This document shows, one piece after another, positions 57,874-64,000 of a DNA stretch of 64,000 nt. The stretch is from Candidatus Gastranaerophilales bacterium (GTDB lineage Bacteria; Cyanobacteriota; Vampirovibrionia; Gastranaerophilales; Gastranaerophilaceae), in assembly GCA_947626225.1 (NCBI GenBank), contig CANQRH010000003.1, forward strand, positions 161,363 to 225,362, in the 5' to 3' direction. Every line of letters begins with the position of its first letter. The first letter of the stretch is position 1. Position numbers and translations under genes: made by a program. The notes beneath the pieces were generated by a model. That model made no database searches, had not been told where the DNA came from, and saw only the letters and a program-made list of their open reading frames with translations.

Positions 57874-59535
57874 ATGGCAACAAAAGAATTTTTTACAAAT
57901 TCGGAAGAATTAAAACAAATGATGTCAGCTGCCCGTGCAACGATTACCGCACCTTTCTTCGGAAACAATGTTGAAGAAGTTAAATCGGTAGCGGAAGCAT
58001 ATAAGCTGGCAAAAAGCAGTTCCGGTACAATTGAATTGACGGGTATGCCTGTTTACAAGCCCGAAAAAATCGGCTTGCCTCAGGGTGCTAATCAGTTATT
58101 GTTCAATGACGGTACTGTTGTTGGCAGATGTGCTGCCGCAAGAAAAATTGTCGGTGAACCGAACTGCGATTTGAGTTACTTATTACCTATTATTCGTGAA
58201 GCTGTTTATGCTACACGCGACAAATTAATGTACAAAACCGAAGCGGTTGTCGGACTTGAAGAAGATTATATGATTAAAGCACACCTTCTTATTCCGGAAG
58301 GTTTTGAAAATATCATGTATTCTTGGATGTTAAACTTCCAGTACATCAATGAACAGTACGCTGAAATGTACGCAAATTCAAGATTAATCAATGAAGGCGA
58401 CATTTACGTATTCTCAGATCCTGACTGGTCGCATCCTGACTTCCCGTACGGATTAACATTCTTTGATCCGGAACACAACTGTGCATGTATTCTCGGTATG
58501 AGATACTTCGGTGAACACAAAAAAGGTACATTAACACTTGCATGGGGCTGTGCGGCACGTAACGGTTATGCATCATGCCACGGCGGTATGAAACGTTATA
58601 ACCTTGACGGCGGAAAATCATTCCAGGTTGCGGTATTTGGTTTGTCCGGCTCGGGTAAATCAACAATTACTCACGCAAAACATAATAACAAATACAATAT
58701 TACGGTTCTTCACGATGATGCATTCATTATCAATGTTCATGACAAATACACTATCGCTCTTGAACCGGCTTACTTTGACAAAACTGCCGATTACCCGATC
58801 GGCTGTGACGATAACAAATACATTTTGACACAGCAGAATGCAGGTGCAATCGCTCTTGCAGACGGTAAAGTCGTTTCCGTAACCGAAGATATCAGAAACG
58901 GTAACGGACGTGCCGTTAAATCAAAACTTTGGTCGCCTAACAGAGTTGACAGAATTGACCAGCCTATCAATGCGATTTTCTGGTTAATGAAAGATCCTAC
59001 AATTCCGCCTGTTTTGAAATTGTCCGGTGCTTCATTAGGTTCGGCTATGGGTGCAACTCTTGCCACTAAACGTTCTTCGGCTGAAAGACTTGCTGCCGGA
59101 GTTGATCCTAACGCTTTGGTTGTTGAACCTTATGCAAACCCGTTCAGAGTTTATCCTCTGTCAGTTGACTACACAAGATTTAAACAGTTAATTGCTGACG
59201 GCGTTGACTGCTACATCTTGAATACGGGTGAATTTATGGGAACTAAAGTTAAACCTGCTCACACTCTCGGTATTATTGAAGCGATTGTTGAAGGTACGGC
59301 TAACTTCCATAAATGGGAAAACTTCTCGGATATTCAAATTATGGATATTGAAGGTTTTGATGCTTCATTCTCTAACAAAGAATATGCAAGCCAGTTTGTT
59401 GCACGTATGAACGACAGAATTAACTTTGTTAAATCAAGAGAAACCGAAAAAGCAGGTATTGATAAACTTCCTGCCGATGCTCTTGAAGCTCTTGAAGCTG
59501 TTGTTAAAGAAGCAACTTCACTCGCATCTGTATAA
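57874..59535 (+). CDS. pckA: Phosphoenolpyruvate carboxykinase (ATP), divergent
   Basis: 553 residues. Converts oxaloacetate and ATP to phosphoenolpyruvate, CO2 and ADP, the entry to gluconeogenesis, or the reverse in fermenting anaerobes. Landmarks are GMRYFGEHKKGTLTLAWG (about 209-226), the P-loop FGLSGSGKST (about 258-267) and the kinase-2 motif LHDDAFIIN (about 281-289). The sequence differs from the well-known Escherichia coli form, but the nucleotide and metal motifs are kept. AAAGGAGAAG precedes the ATG. Its codon choices and strong signals suggest high expression. A terminator follows. Confidence 0.85.
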   Translation: MATKEFFTNSEELKQMMSAARATITAPFFGNNVEEVKSVAEAYKLAKSSSGTIELTGMPVYKPEKIGLPQGANQLLFNDGTVVGRCAAARKIVGEPNCDLSYLLPIIREAVYATRDKLMYKTEAVVGLEEDYMIKAHLLIPEGFENIMYSWMLNFQYINEQYAEMYANSRLINEGDIYVFSDPDWSHPDFPYGLTFFDPEHNCACILGMRYFGEHKKGTLTLAWGCAARNGYASCHGGMKRYNLDGGKSFQVAVFGLSGSGKSTITHAKHNNKYNITVLHDDAFIINVHDKYTIALEPAYFDKTADYPIGCDDNKYILTQQNAGAIALADGKVVSVTEDIRNGNGRAVKSKLWSPNRVDRIDQPINAIFWLMKDPTIPPVLKLSGASLGSAMGATLATKRSSAERLAAGVDPNALVVEPYANPFRVYPLSVDYTRFKQLIADGVDCYILNTGEFMGTKVKPAHTLGIIEAIVEGTANFHKWENFSDIQIMDIEGFDASFSNKEYASQFVARMNDRINFVKSRETEKAGIDKLPADALEALEAVVKEATSLASV

Positions 59536-59551
59536 GAGCAATACAATAATT

Positions 59552-59583
59552 AAAAAGCCGAATCTTTCTGATTCGGCTTTTTT
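59552..59583 (+). terminator. Terminator after pckA
   Basis: Stem AAAAGCCGAATC / GATTCGGCTTTT with a TTTCT loop and T tract. A -10-like TTATAAT for the next gene begins just after. Confidence 0.9.
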
Positions 59584-59613
59584 GTGTTATAATAAAGAAA
59601 AAAGGGTTAATGT

Positions 59614-59967
59614 ATGAAAAGAAAAAATGCACTTTCGGGTATGGGATATGCGATAGTTTTGGTGATTATCCTGGGAATAGTTATGATAGCCAGTGCTCCG
59701 ATGCTGGCAAATAAATACGGTAACAGGCATTCTCAAAACAGGTATCAATCTTATGAACAACCGCCTTCTCCAAATTATCAAAATAATGATTATATGAGCG
59801 AGATTCAAGATTTACGTTCAAGAATTGATGCAATTGAAAATAATACATCAGACAGGTATATATGCAAAATAAAAGGTTATACCGATGAACAGGGTAACGA
59901 ACTCCCGGCTGAAGAAAGATACAATGCAAAAAAATTCATTTTTGTCTGTGAGTATAAAAACAGATAA
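59614..59967 (+). CDS. Small membrane-anchored protein of unknown function
   Basis: 117 residues. A membrane segment near the N-terminus (about 11-32, GYAIVLVIILGIVMIASAPML) is followed by a Gln/Pro/Tyr/Asn-rich stretch, a short coiled coil (about 63-80, EIQDLRSRIDAIE) and a small C-terminal domain with two Cys (YICKIKGY and FVCEYKN). The positive residues before the helix suggest the C-terminus faces the periplasm. No family is recognised. AAAGGG lies about 7 nt before the ATG. Its promoter (TTATAAT at 59587) overlaps the pckA terminator region, and it ends at its own terminator. Confidence 0.7.
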   Translation: MKRKNALSGMGYAIVLVIILGIVMIASAPMLANKYGNRHSQNRYQSYEQPPSPNYQNNDYMSEIQDLRSRIDAIENNTSDRYICKIKGYTDEQGNELPAEERYNAKKFIFVCEYKNR

Positions 59968-59994
59968 AAAAAAGCCCCTGATGGGGCTTTTTTT
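59966..59994. terminator. Bidirectional terminator between the gene at 59614 and the ferredoxin
   Basis: Stem AAAAAAAGCCCC / GGGGCTTTTTTT with a TGAT loop. Confidence 0.9.
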
Positions 59995-60007
59995 ATGAAT
60001 AAATTTG

Positions 60008-60184
60008 TTATTCAACTTCGATTGCTGCTACAGGGCATGCATCAGCTGCTTCTTTTACGCAATCCATATTATCAGCTACAGCTGATTCGTTAACTTGTGC
60101 CGTGCCGTCTACTGAAAATACTGCATCGCAGATAGATTCGCAAGCACCGCATCCTATACAAGAATCATTAACTTTTACTGCCAT
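60008..60184 (-). CDS. Small 4Fe-4S ferredoxin
   Basis: 58 residues. The Cys set CIGCGAC (C9, C12, C15) with the distant C50 (ACPVAAIEV) forms one [4Fe-4S] cluster; C19 and C42 may form the disulfide or second-site pair seen in some single-cluster ferredoxins. The sequence is very acidic. Such proteins carry electrons at low potential, for example to hydrogenase, pyruvate oxidoreductase or IspH/IspG. The ATG at 60184 has AAGGAGAA upstream. It has its own leader and lies downstream of rpmA (139-base gap holding a terminator). Confidence 0.88.
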   Translation of the reverse strand: MAVKVNDSCIGCGACESICDAVFSVDGTAQVNESAVADNMDCVKEAADACPVAAIEVE

Positions 60185-60277
60185 TTTTACGTTCTCCTTA
60201 TTTTATTAATACATTTTGTGAATTTCTTCACTGTGATATTTTAAAACAAAATTATCAAAAATTCAACATGTTCATTC

Positions 60278-60305
60278 AAAAAACGGGCTGTTAACCCGTT
60301 TTTGA
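60278..60305 (-). terminator. Terminator of the rplU-rpmA operon
   Basis: On the minus strand AAAACGGG / CCCGTTTTTT with a TTAACAG loop and a T tract. Confidence 0.82.
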
Positions 60306-60322
60306 TTTAAGTTAAAACTAAA

Positions 60323-60577
60323 TTATACGGCATAAACGCTGACTTGTTTTCTGTCGCGTCTGTGCGGTTCGAATTTAACCTGACCGTCAATTAATGCGTA
60401 TAATGTATCATCGGAACCGATACCCACGTTGTTTCCGGGGTGAATTTTAGTACCTCTCTGGCGTACAATAATATTTCCGGCTTTAACATTTTCACCGCCG
60501 AATTTTTTAACGCCGAGACGTTTTGCTTCCGAATCACGTCCGTTACGGGTTGAACCCATACCTTTCTTATGTGCCAT
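60323..60577 (-). CDS. rpmA: 50S ribosomal protein L27
   Basis: 84 residues, near the ribosomal peptidyl-transferase centre. Start [22 protein letters not shown] and the [16 protein letters not shown] core are typical. There is no N-terminal Firmicutes-type extension needing cleavage. AGGAGAA precedes the ATG. rplU is 23 bases upstream on the same strand. Confidence 0.97.
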   Translation of the reverse strand: MAHKKGMGSTRNGRDSEAKRLGVKKFGGENVKAGNIIVRQRGTKIHPGNNVGIGSDDTLYALIDGQVKFEPHRRDRKQVSVYAV

Positions 60578-60600
60578 TGTTTTATTCTCCTGTTTTTATT

Positions 60601-60951
60601 TTAAGCTTCTTCAACTGTTTCAGCTGTTTTTTTCTGGGCCGAAGTTCTGATTTTTGAAATCATTACTCTTGTGAAGCCTTGTCTGTGTCCTTGTTTTCTT
60701 CTGTAACCTTTTTTAGGTCTTTGTTTGTAAACAATAATTTTCTTTTCTTTGTCGTGTTTAACGATTGTTCCTTCAGCAGATGCACCTGCAACGTAAGGCT
60801 GACCTACTTTGGATTTTTTACCGTTTACTATCATAACGACTTTGTCAAAAACCACTTTTGAGTCTTTTTCGCCGTCCAGCAGTTCAACATCAAGGTATCT
60901 TCCTTCTTCAACCTGATACTGTTTTCCGCCTGTTTCTACAATTGCGAACAT
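60601..60951 (-). CDS. rplU: 50S ribosomal protein L21
   Basis: 116 residues. Start [20 protein letters not shown] and the C-terminal [15 protein letters not shown]-like block ([18 protein letters not shown]) are typical L21. The extra C-terminal tail (about 100-116) is short and Lys/Glu-rich. AAAGGAAAAG lies just before the ATG. It is transcribed with rpmA. Confidence 0.96.
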   Translation of the reverse strand: MFAIVETGGKQYQVEEGRYLDVELLDGEKDSKVVFDKVVMIVNGKKSKVGQPYVAGASAEGTIVKHDKEKKIIVYKQRPKKGYRRKQGHRQGFTRVMISKIRTSAQKKTAETVEEA

Positions 60952-61022
60952 TTTCTTTTCCTTTCTGGTATCGTAATCTTTTTAGGCTAGTGTTAAAAGA
61001 TTTTATATAACGAGTGACCGCA

Positions 61023-61045
61023 TAATAATACAAGTCTTATTATTA
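61023..61045 (-). other. 8-bp inverted repeat in the rplU promoter region
   Basis: TAATAATA / TATTATTA with a 7-base loop. It overlaps the -10 box of the promoter at 61039, so it may be an operator-like palindrome or an RNA hairpin in the leader. Confidence 0.4.
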
Positions 61046-61067
61046 CCGACTCAACAGCCGTTGTCAA
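61039..61067 (-). promoter_or_regulatory. Promoter of rplU-rpmA
   Basis: On the minus strand a perfect TTGACA (61067-61062), 17 nt, AATAAT (61044-61039); leader about 80 nt to the rplU ATG at 60951. Confidence 0.65.
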
Positions 61068-61129
61068 GCACTATTAAAATTTATTAACTTTAGGTTTTCA
61101 TTCTTTATTTGAGGTAAAATAAAAATGTT

Positions 61130-62428
61130 ATGAAATTTACATCGGAAGAACTGGAAAAGGCTACGGGTGCAGCCTTCGATATTAAAGGCAGTTTTGAAAT
61201 TTCCACTGATACCAGAACAATTAAAAACGGTGATTTTTACCTGCCGTTAAAAGGTGCCAATTTTAACGGAGAAAATTTCTGCGGGAATGCTCTTAAAGCC
61301 GGAGCCGCAGGATGTTTTTATTCCGAAAACCCTTGCAAAAATGGTGTCAAGGTTAATGATACTCTTGAAGCATACTTACGGATTGCAAATTTTGCAAGAC
61401 GGAAATACAATCCTAAAGTAATCGGTGTTACGGGAAGTTCGGGCAAAACGACTACAAAAGAAATGATTTATTCCGTTTTGTCGGAAAAATTTAAAACACA
61501 CAAAACACTTTCCAACCATAATAACGAAATCGGGTTCTGTCAGACCGTGCTTTCAATGGATGAAGATACTCAGGTTTTGATTGTTGAAATGGGGATGCGC
61601 GGTTTTGGAGAAATTGAATTAATTTCAAAATACGCTCAGCCTGACATTGCGGTTATTACAAATGCGGGTTCCGCTCATATCGGACGTTTGGGTAGCCGTG
61701 ATAATATTGCAAAAGCCAAATGCGAAATTACAAAATATGTAAAAGATACTTTAATTTGCGAGGATAATGACCGTATCAAAAGATTTTCCGACTTCAACGG
61801 CGAAACAATATATTGTTCGGCAAAGAGTGTAAAAATACTTGAAGAGCACGAAGGTTATTCAAAATTTCAATATAAAAACGATATTTATGAACTTAATATT
61901 GAAGGAGATTATAATATTGAAAATTCTCTTTTTGCAATTGAAACAGGACAAAAGCTCGGGATGACAAATGAGGAAATAAAACGCGGGCTTTTGAAATACA
62001 AGCCTATTGAAAAACGTTGGGAAACCGTAAAAATAAAAGGAATAAATATTATCAATGACAGTTATAATGCAAATCCCGAATCAATGAAGGCTTCGGTATC
62101 AGCATTTTTGGATTTGTACAAAAAACCTGTTGTGGTACTCGGTAATATGGGAGAACTCGGTGAAAACGAAATTGATTTTCACAAAGAGGTAGGCAGGTAT
62201 CTCGGTGAAAAATATTCGGACAAAGGGGCTGAATTTATTACTGTCGGAAATCTTGCCGATTATATCGGAGATGAGCTGTCTAAATATAATTTAAAAGTAG
62301 TCCATTTTGATAATAATCTTGCAACATCTCGTTACATTCTTGATAATATTGATGCCGGTAGTACAATATTTTTAAAGGCTTCCCGTTCGATGAAATTTGA
62401 GGAGATAATCGAACAGCTTAAAAGTTAA
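61130..62428 (+). CDS. murF: UDP-N-acetylmuramoyl-tripeptide-D-alanyl-D-alanine ligase
   Basis: Adds D-Ala-D-Ala to the UDP-MurNAc-tripeptide, completing the peptidoglycan stem. It is a Mur ligase of 432 residues: ATP loop VTGSSGKTTTKEMI (about 102-115), TNAGSAHIGRLGS (about 183-195) and INDSYNANPESMKA (about 308-321). TTGAGG lies about 14 nt before the ATG, with a TAAAAT box between, so it may have a very short leader. It begins the cell-wall run murF, mraY, murD. Confidence 0.95.
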   Translation: MKFTSEELEKATGAAFDIKGSFEISTDTRTIKNGDFYLPLKGANFNGENFCGNALKAGAAGCFYSENPCKNGVKVNDTLEAYLRIANFARRKYNPKVIGVTGSSGKTTTKEMIYSVLSEKFKTHKTLSNHNNEIGFCQTVLSMDEDTQVLIVEMGMRGFGEIELISKYAQPDIAVITNAGSAHIGRLGSRDNIAKAKCEITKYVKDTLICEDNDRIKRFSDFNGETIYCSAKSVKILEEHEGYSKFQYKNDIYELNIEGDYNIENSLFAIETGQKLGMTNEEIKRGLLKYKPIEKRWETVKIKGINIINDSYNANPESMKASVSAFLDLYKKPVVVLGNMGELGENEIDFHKEVGRYLGEKYSDKGAEFITVGNLADYIGDELSKYNLKVVHFDNNLATSRYILDNIDAGSTIFLKASRSMKFEEIIEQLKS

Positions 62429-62439
62429 GGAGATTCACT

Positions 62440-63411
62440 ATGATAATGCTTGCGGCGGCATTTTTGCTCGGGATGATTTTATGTTTATTGTTCGGAGTGC
62501 CGTATATAGACTTTTTAAGAAAAAAATTAATAGGTCAGTATGTTAAAGACTGTGCACCGCAGACTCATGCACAAAAACAGGGAACTCCGACAACCGGCGG
62601 TGTTTTTATTATTGCAGCGGTTATTTTAGGTTCAATTATTACTCTTGCAATGGCACAAAGACTTACCACAGAAGCTTTTATTATTCTTTTAACCCTGCTG
62701 TTTTATACATTTGCGGGATTTCAGGATGACTATATAAAGATAAAAGGTAAAGGCAATGACGGCTTGACTGCTCGCGGTAAATTGCTGAGGCAAATCGCTA
62801 TTGCAATGCTTCCGATTTTATATCTGATGATGACAAAAACCGGTTTCTCGGATGTATCTGTCGGTAAATACGTTATTAATACCGGATGGTTTTACCCTGT
62901 GTTTGCACTGTTTATAATAACCGGAGCATCAAACGCTTATAATCTTACTGACGGTCTGGACGGACTTGCGGCATCAACGGGAGTATTTGCATTTTTGGGA
63001 TGTGCGATTATTTCGTTGTTTTCGGGATATCCCGAGGCGGCAATAATTTCTTCTGCCGTAGCAGGTTCTCTTGCGGGATTTTTGAAATTTAATAAACCGA
63101 AAGCCGAAGTTTTTATGGGCGATACCGGTTCTTTAGCAATCGGAGGGCTTCTCGGAACTGTTGCGGTATTGGCAAAATTTGAAGTTCTGCTTGTTATTAT
63201 TGCGGGTGTTTTTGTTACGGAAACTTTATCCGTCATTATTCAGGTTGCAAGTTTTAAAACAACGGGCAAAAGAGTTTTTAAAATGTCGCCCATACATCAT
63301 CATTTTGAGCTTTGCGGATGGAGTGAGAAAAAAATTGTAACGGTTTTTGCGCTCGTATCGGCACTGTTGTCTTGTTTGGCGATATTCTTGTTTTATAGAG
63401 GTATTTTGTAA
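62440..63411 (+). CDS. mraY: Phospho-N-acetylmuramoyl-pentapeptide transferase
   Basis: Inner-membrane enzyme that transfers phospho-MurNAc-pentapeptide to undecaprenyl phosphate, giving lipid I. It has 323 residues with about ten membrane segments. Landmarks are QGTPTTGGVFII (about 47-58), DDYIKI with the catalytic Asp pair (about 93), NAYNLTDGLDGLAAS (about 165-179), and the metal/His motif PIHHHFELCGWSE (about 286-298). Its stop overlaps the murD start by one base (TAATG). murF ends 11 bases upstream with AAGGAGA before this start. Confidence 0.96.
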   Translation: MIMLAAAFLLGMILCLLFGVPYIDFLRKKLIGQYVKDCAPQTHAQKQGTPTTGGVFIIAAVILGSIITLAMAQRLTTEAFIILLTLLFYTFAGFQDDYIKIKGKGNDGLTARGKLLRQIAIAMLPILYLMMTKTGFSDVSVGKYVINTGWFYPVFALFIITGASNAYNLTDGLDGLAASTGVFAFLGCAIISLFSGYPEAAIISSAVAGSLAGFLKFNKPKAEVFMGDTGSLAIGGLLGTVAVLAKFEVLLVIIAGVFVTETLSVIIQVASFKTTGKRVFKMSPIHHHFELCGWSEKKIVTVFALVSALLSCLAIFLFYRGIL

Positions 63412-64000
63412 TGAAATGGTTTGATATAAAAGTTCTTATACTCGGATTTTCAAAAAGCGGCATATCTGCGGCAAAGTATTTAAACGGTGCGGGAGCGGAT
63501 GTTTATATTACCGAAAGCAGAGAAAAAAAAGACGAGGATGAAGAAACTCTTTCGTTGATGACTAAATTAGGAATAAATGTTGAATTCGGCAAGCATTCGG
63601 ATAAATTTATAAAAGATTCTTATATTGCTGTTACAAGTCCCGGAATTCCGCCGCACAGCGAGATTATGCAAAGACTTAAAGCCGAAAATATAAAAGTTAT
63701 TTCTGAAATTGAACTTGCATTTATGCAGACTTCAAAACCTTTTATTGCAATTACCGGTACTAACGGCAAAACAACAACCACGGCACTAACGGCGCATATT
63801 CTTTCTTCGGAATATAAAGCGGTGCCTTGCGGAAATTACGGGAAACCGCCTTGTGATTTGCTGAATGATAATATTGATTATTTCGTATGTGAATGCAGTT
63901 CTTTCCAGTTGGAATACAGCCCGTCTTTCCAACCGCAGATTGCCGTGTTTACAAATCTTACTCCGGATCATATTGACTGGCATAACGGGGTGGAAAATTA
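63411..64000 (+). CDS. murD: UDP-N-acetylmuramoyl-L-alanine--D-glutamate ligase, partial (C-terminus beyond window)
   Basis: Adds D-Glu to UDP-MurNAc-L-Ala. About 196 residues are visible: the UDP-binding start (VLILGFSKSGISAAKYL), SPGIPPHSEIM (about 72-82), the ATP loop AITGTNGKTTTTAL (about 112-125), ECSSFQLEYS (about 162-171) and TNLTPDHIDWH (about 182-192). It overlaps the mraY stop by one base (TAATG). The gene continues past the right edge. Confidence 0.94.
   Translation, partial: MKWFDIKVLILGFSKSGISAAKYLNGAGADVYITESREKKDEDEETLSLMTKLGINVEFGKHSDKFIKDSYIAVTSPGIPPHSEIMQRLKAENIKVISEIELAFMQTSKPFIAITGTNGKTTTTALTAHILSSEYKAVPCGNYGKPPCDLLNDNIDYFVCECSSFQLEYSPSFQPQIAVFTNLTPDHIDWHNGVEN

Overview
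The window is AT-rich chromosomal DNA of a bacterium with an outer membrane. It is most likely a gut-type member of the Gastranaerophilales (class Vampirovibrionia, 'Melainabacteria', the non-photosynthetic sister group of Cyanobacteria). This assignment is inference. It rests on diderm genes (bamA, skp, kdsC), a plant/cyanobacterial-type glutamate-cysteine ligase, a flagellar core and type IV pilus genes, and on short proteins that begin with a lineage-style N-terminus (MKIN... followed by a SFG or FEG motif). No phage, insertion sequence or CRISPR array was seen. Most of the window is housekeeping sequence, with scattered lineage-specific genes of unknown function.

Layout. 0-8.8 kb: fba (cut by the window edge), two unknown proteins, ispH-rpsA, then rpoD, rlmB and nadA on the minus strand. 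8.8-12.3 kb: type IV pilus genes (a pilM-pilN fusion and pilO) and a radical SAM enzyme. 12.3-19.7 kb: an Asp-rich unknown protein, then a minus-strand group: a histidine kinase, bamA, skp, a nucleoside phosphorylase and a soluble protein carrying the FlhA cytoplasmic domain. 19.7-28 kb: kdsC-TPR-lysC, two small lineage-specific proteins, maf, a pseudopilin, a SEC-C protein and a membrane TPR protein. 28-33 kb: two tRNA-Pro genes, a MarR-HMA-P-type ATPase metal operon with AdcR-like operators, and a dicarboxylate/amino-acid symporter. 32-37.4 kb: queF-yraN-coaD-coiled-coil gene, then rpmG-tRNA-Trp-secE-nusG-rplK-rplA. 37.6-44.7 kb: a compact flagellar cluster fliE-fliF-(fliG-like)-fliH-flhA, and a convergent lytic transglycosylase. 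44.8-52.9 kb: yidD, a two-component pair, tadA, a sugar deacetylase, a TIGR02757 protein, a GGDEF protein, rimI, bioY and a lone oppD-type ATPase. 53-64 kb: a LysM-like unknown protein, ispE-rsmA, gshA, pckA, a ferredoxin, rplU-rpmA and the start of murF-mraY-murD.

Most notable points. (1) A stand-alone soluble FlhA_C paralogue, with a DUF4177-like and coiled-coil N-terminus, lies far from the flagellar cluster. (2) Two minus-strand genes (lytic transglycosylase, sugar deacetylase) each carry a long C tract and are each one base out of frame there; they are either phase-variable or homopolymer assembly errors. (3) At least seven genes have a -10 box only 6-7 nt before the start codon and no Shine-Dalgarno, which suggests leaderless mRNAs. 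(4) Two matching RNA-hairpin-like elements precede rplK and rplA, as expected for L1 autoregulation. (5) Similar promoter boxes precede three unknown genes. (6) Two signalling proteins have altered active-site motifs (the kinase at 45783 and the GGDEF protein at 49745).
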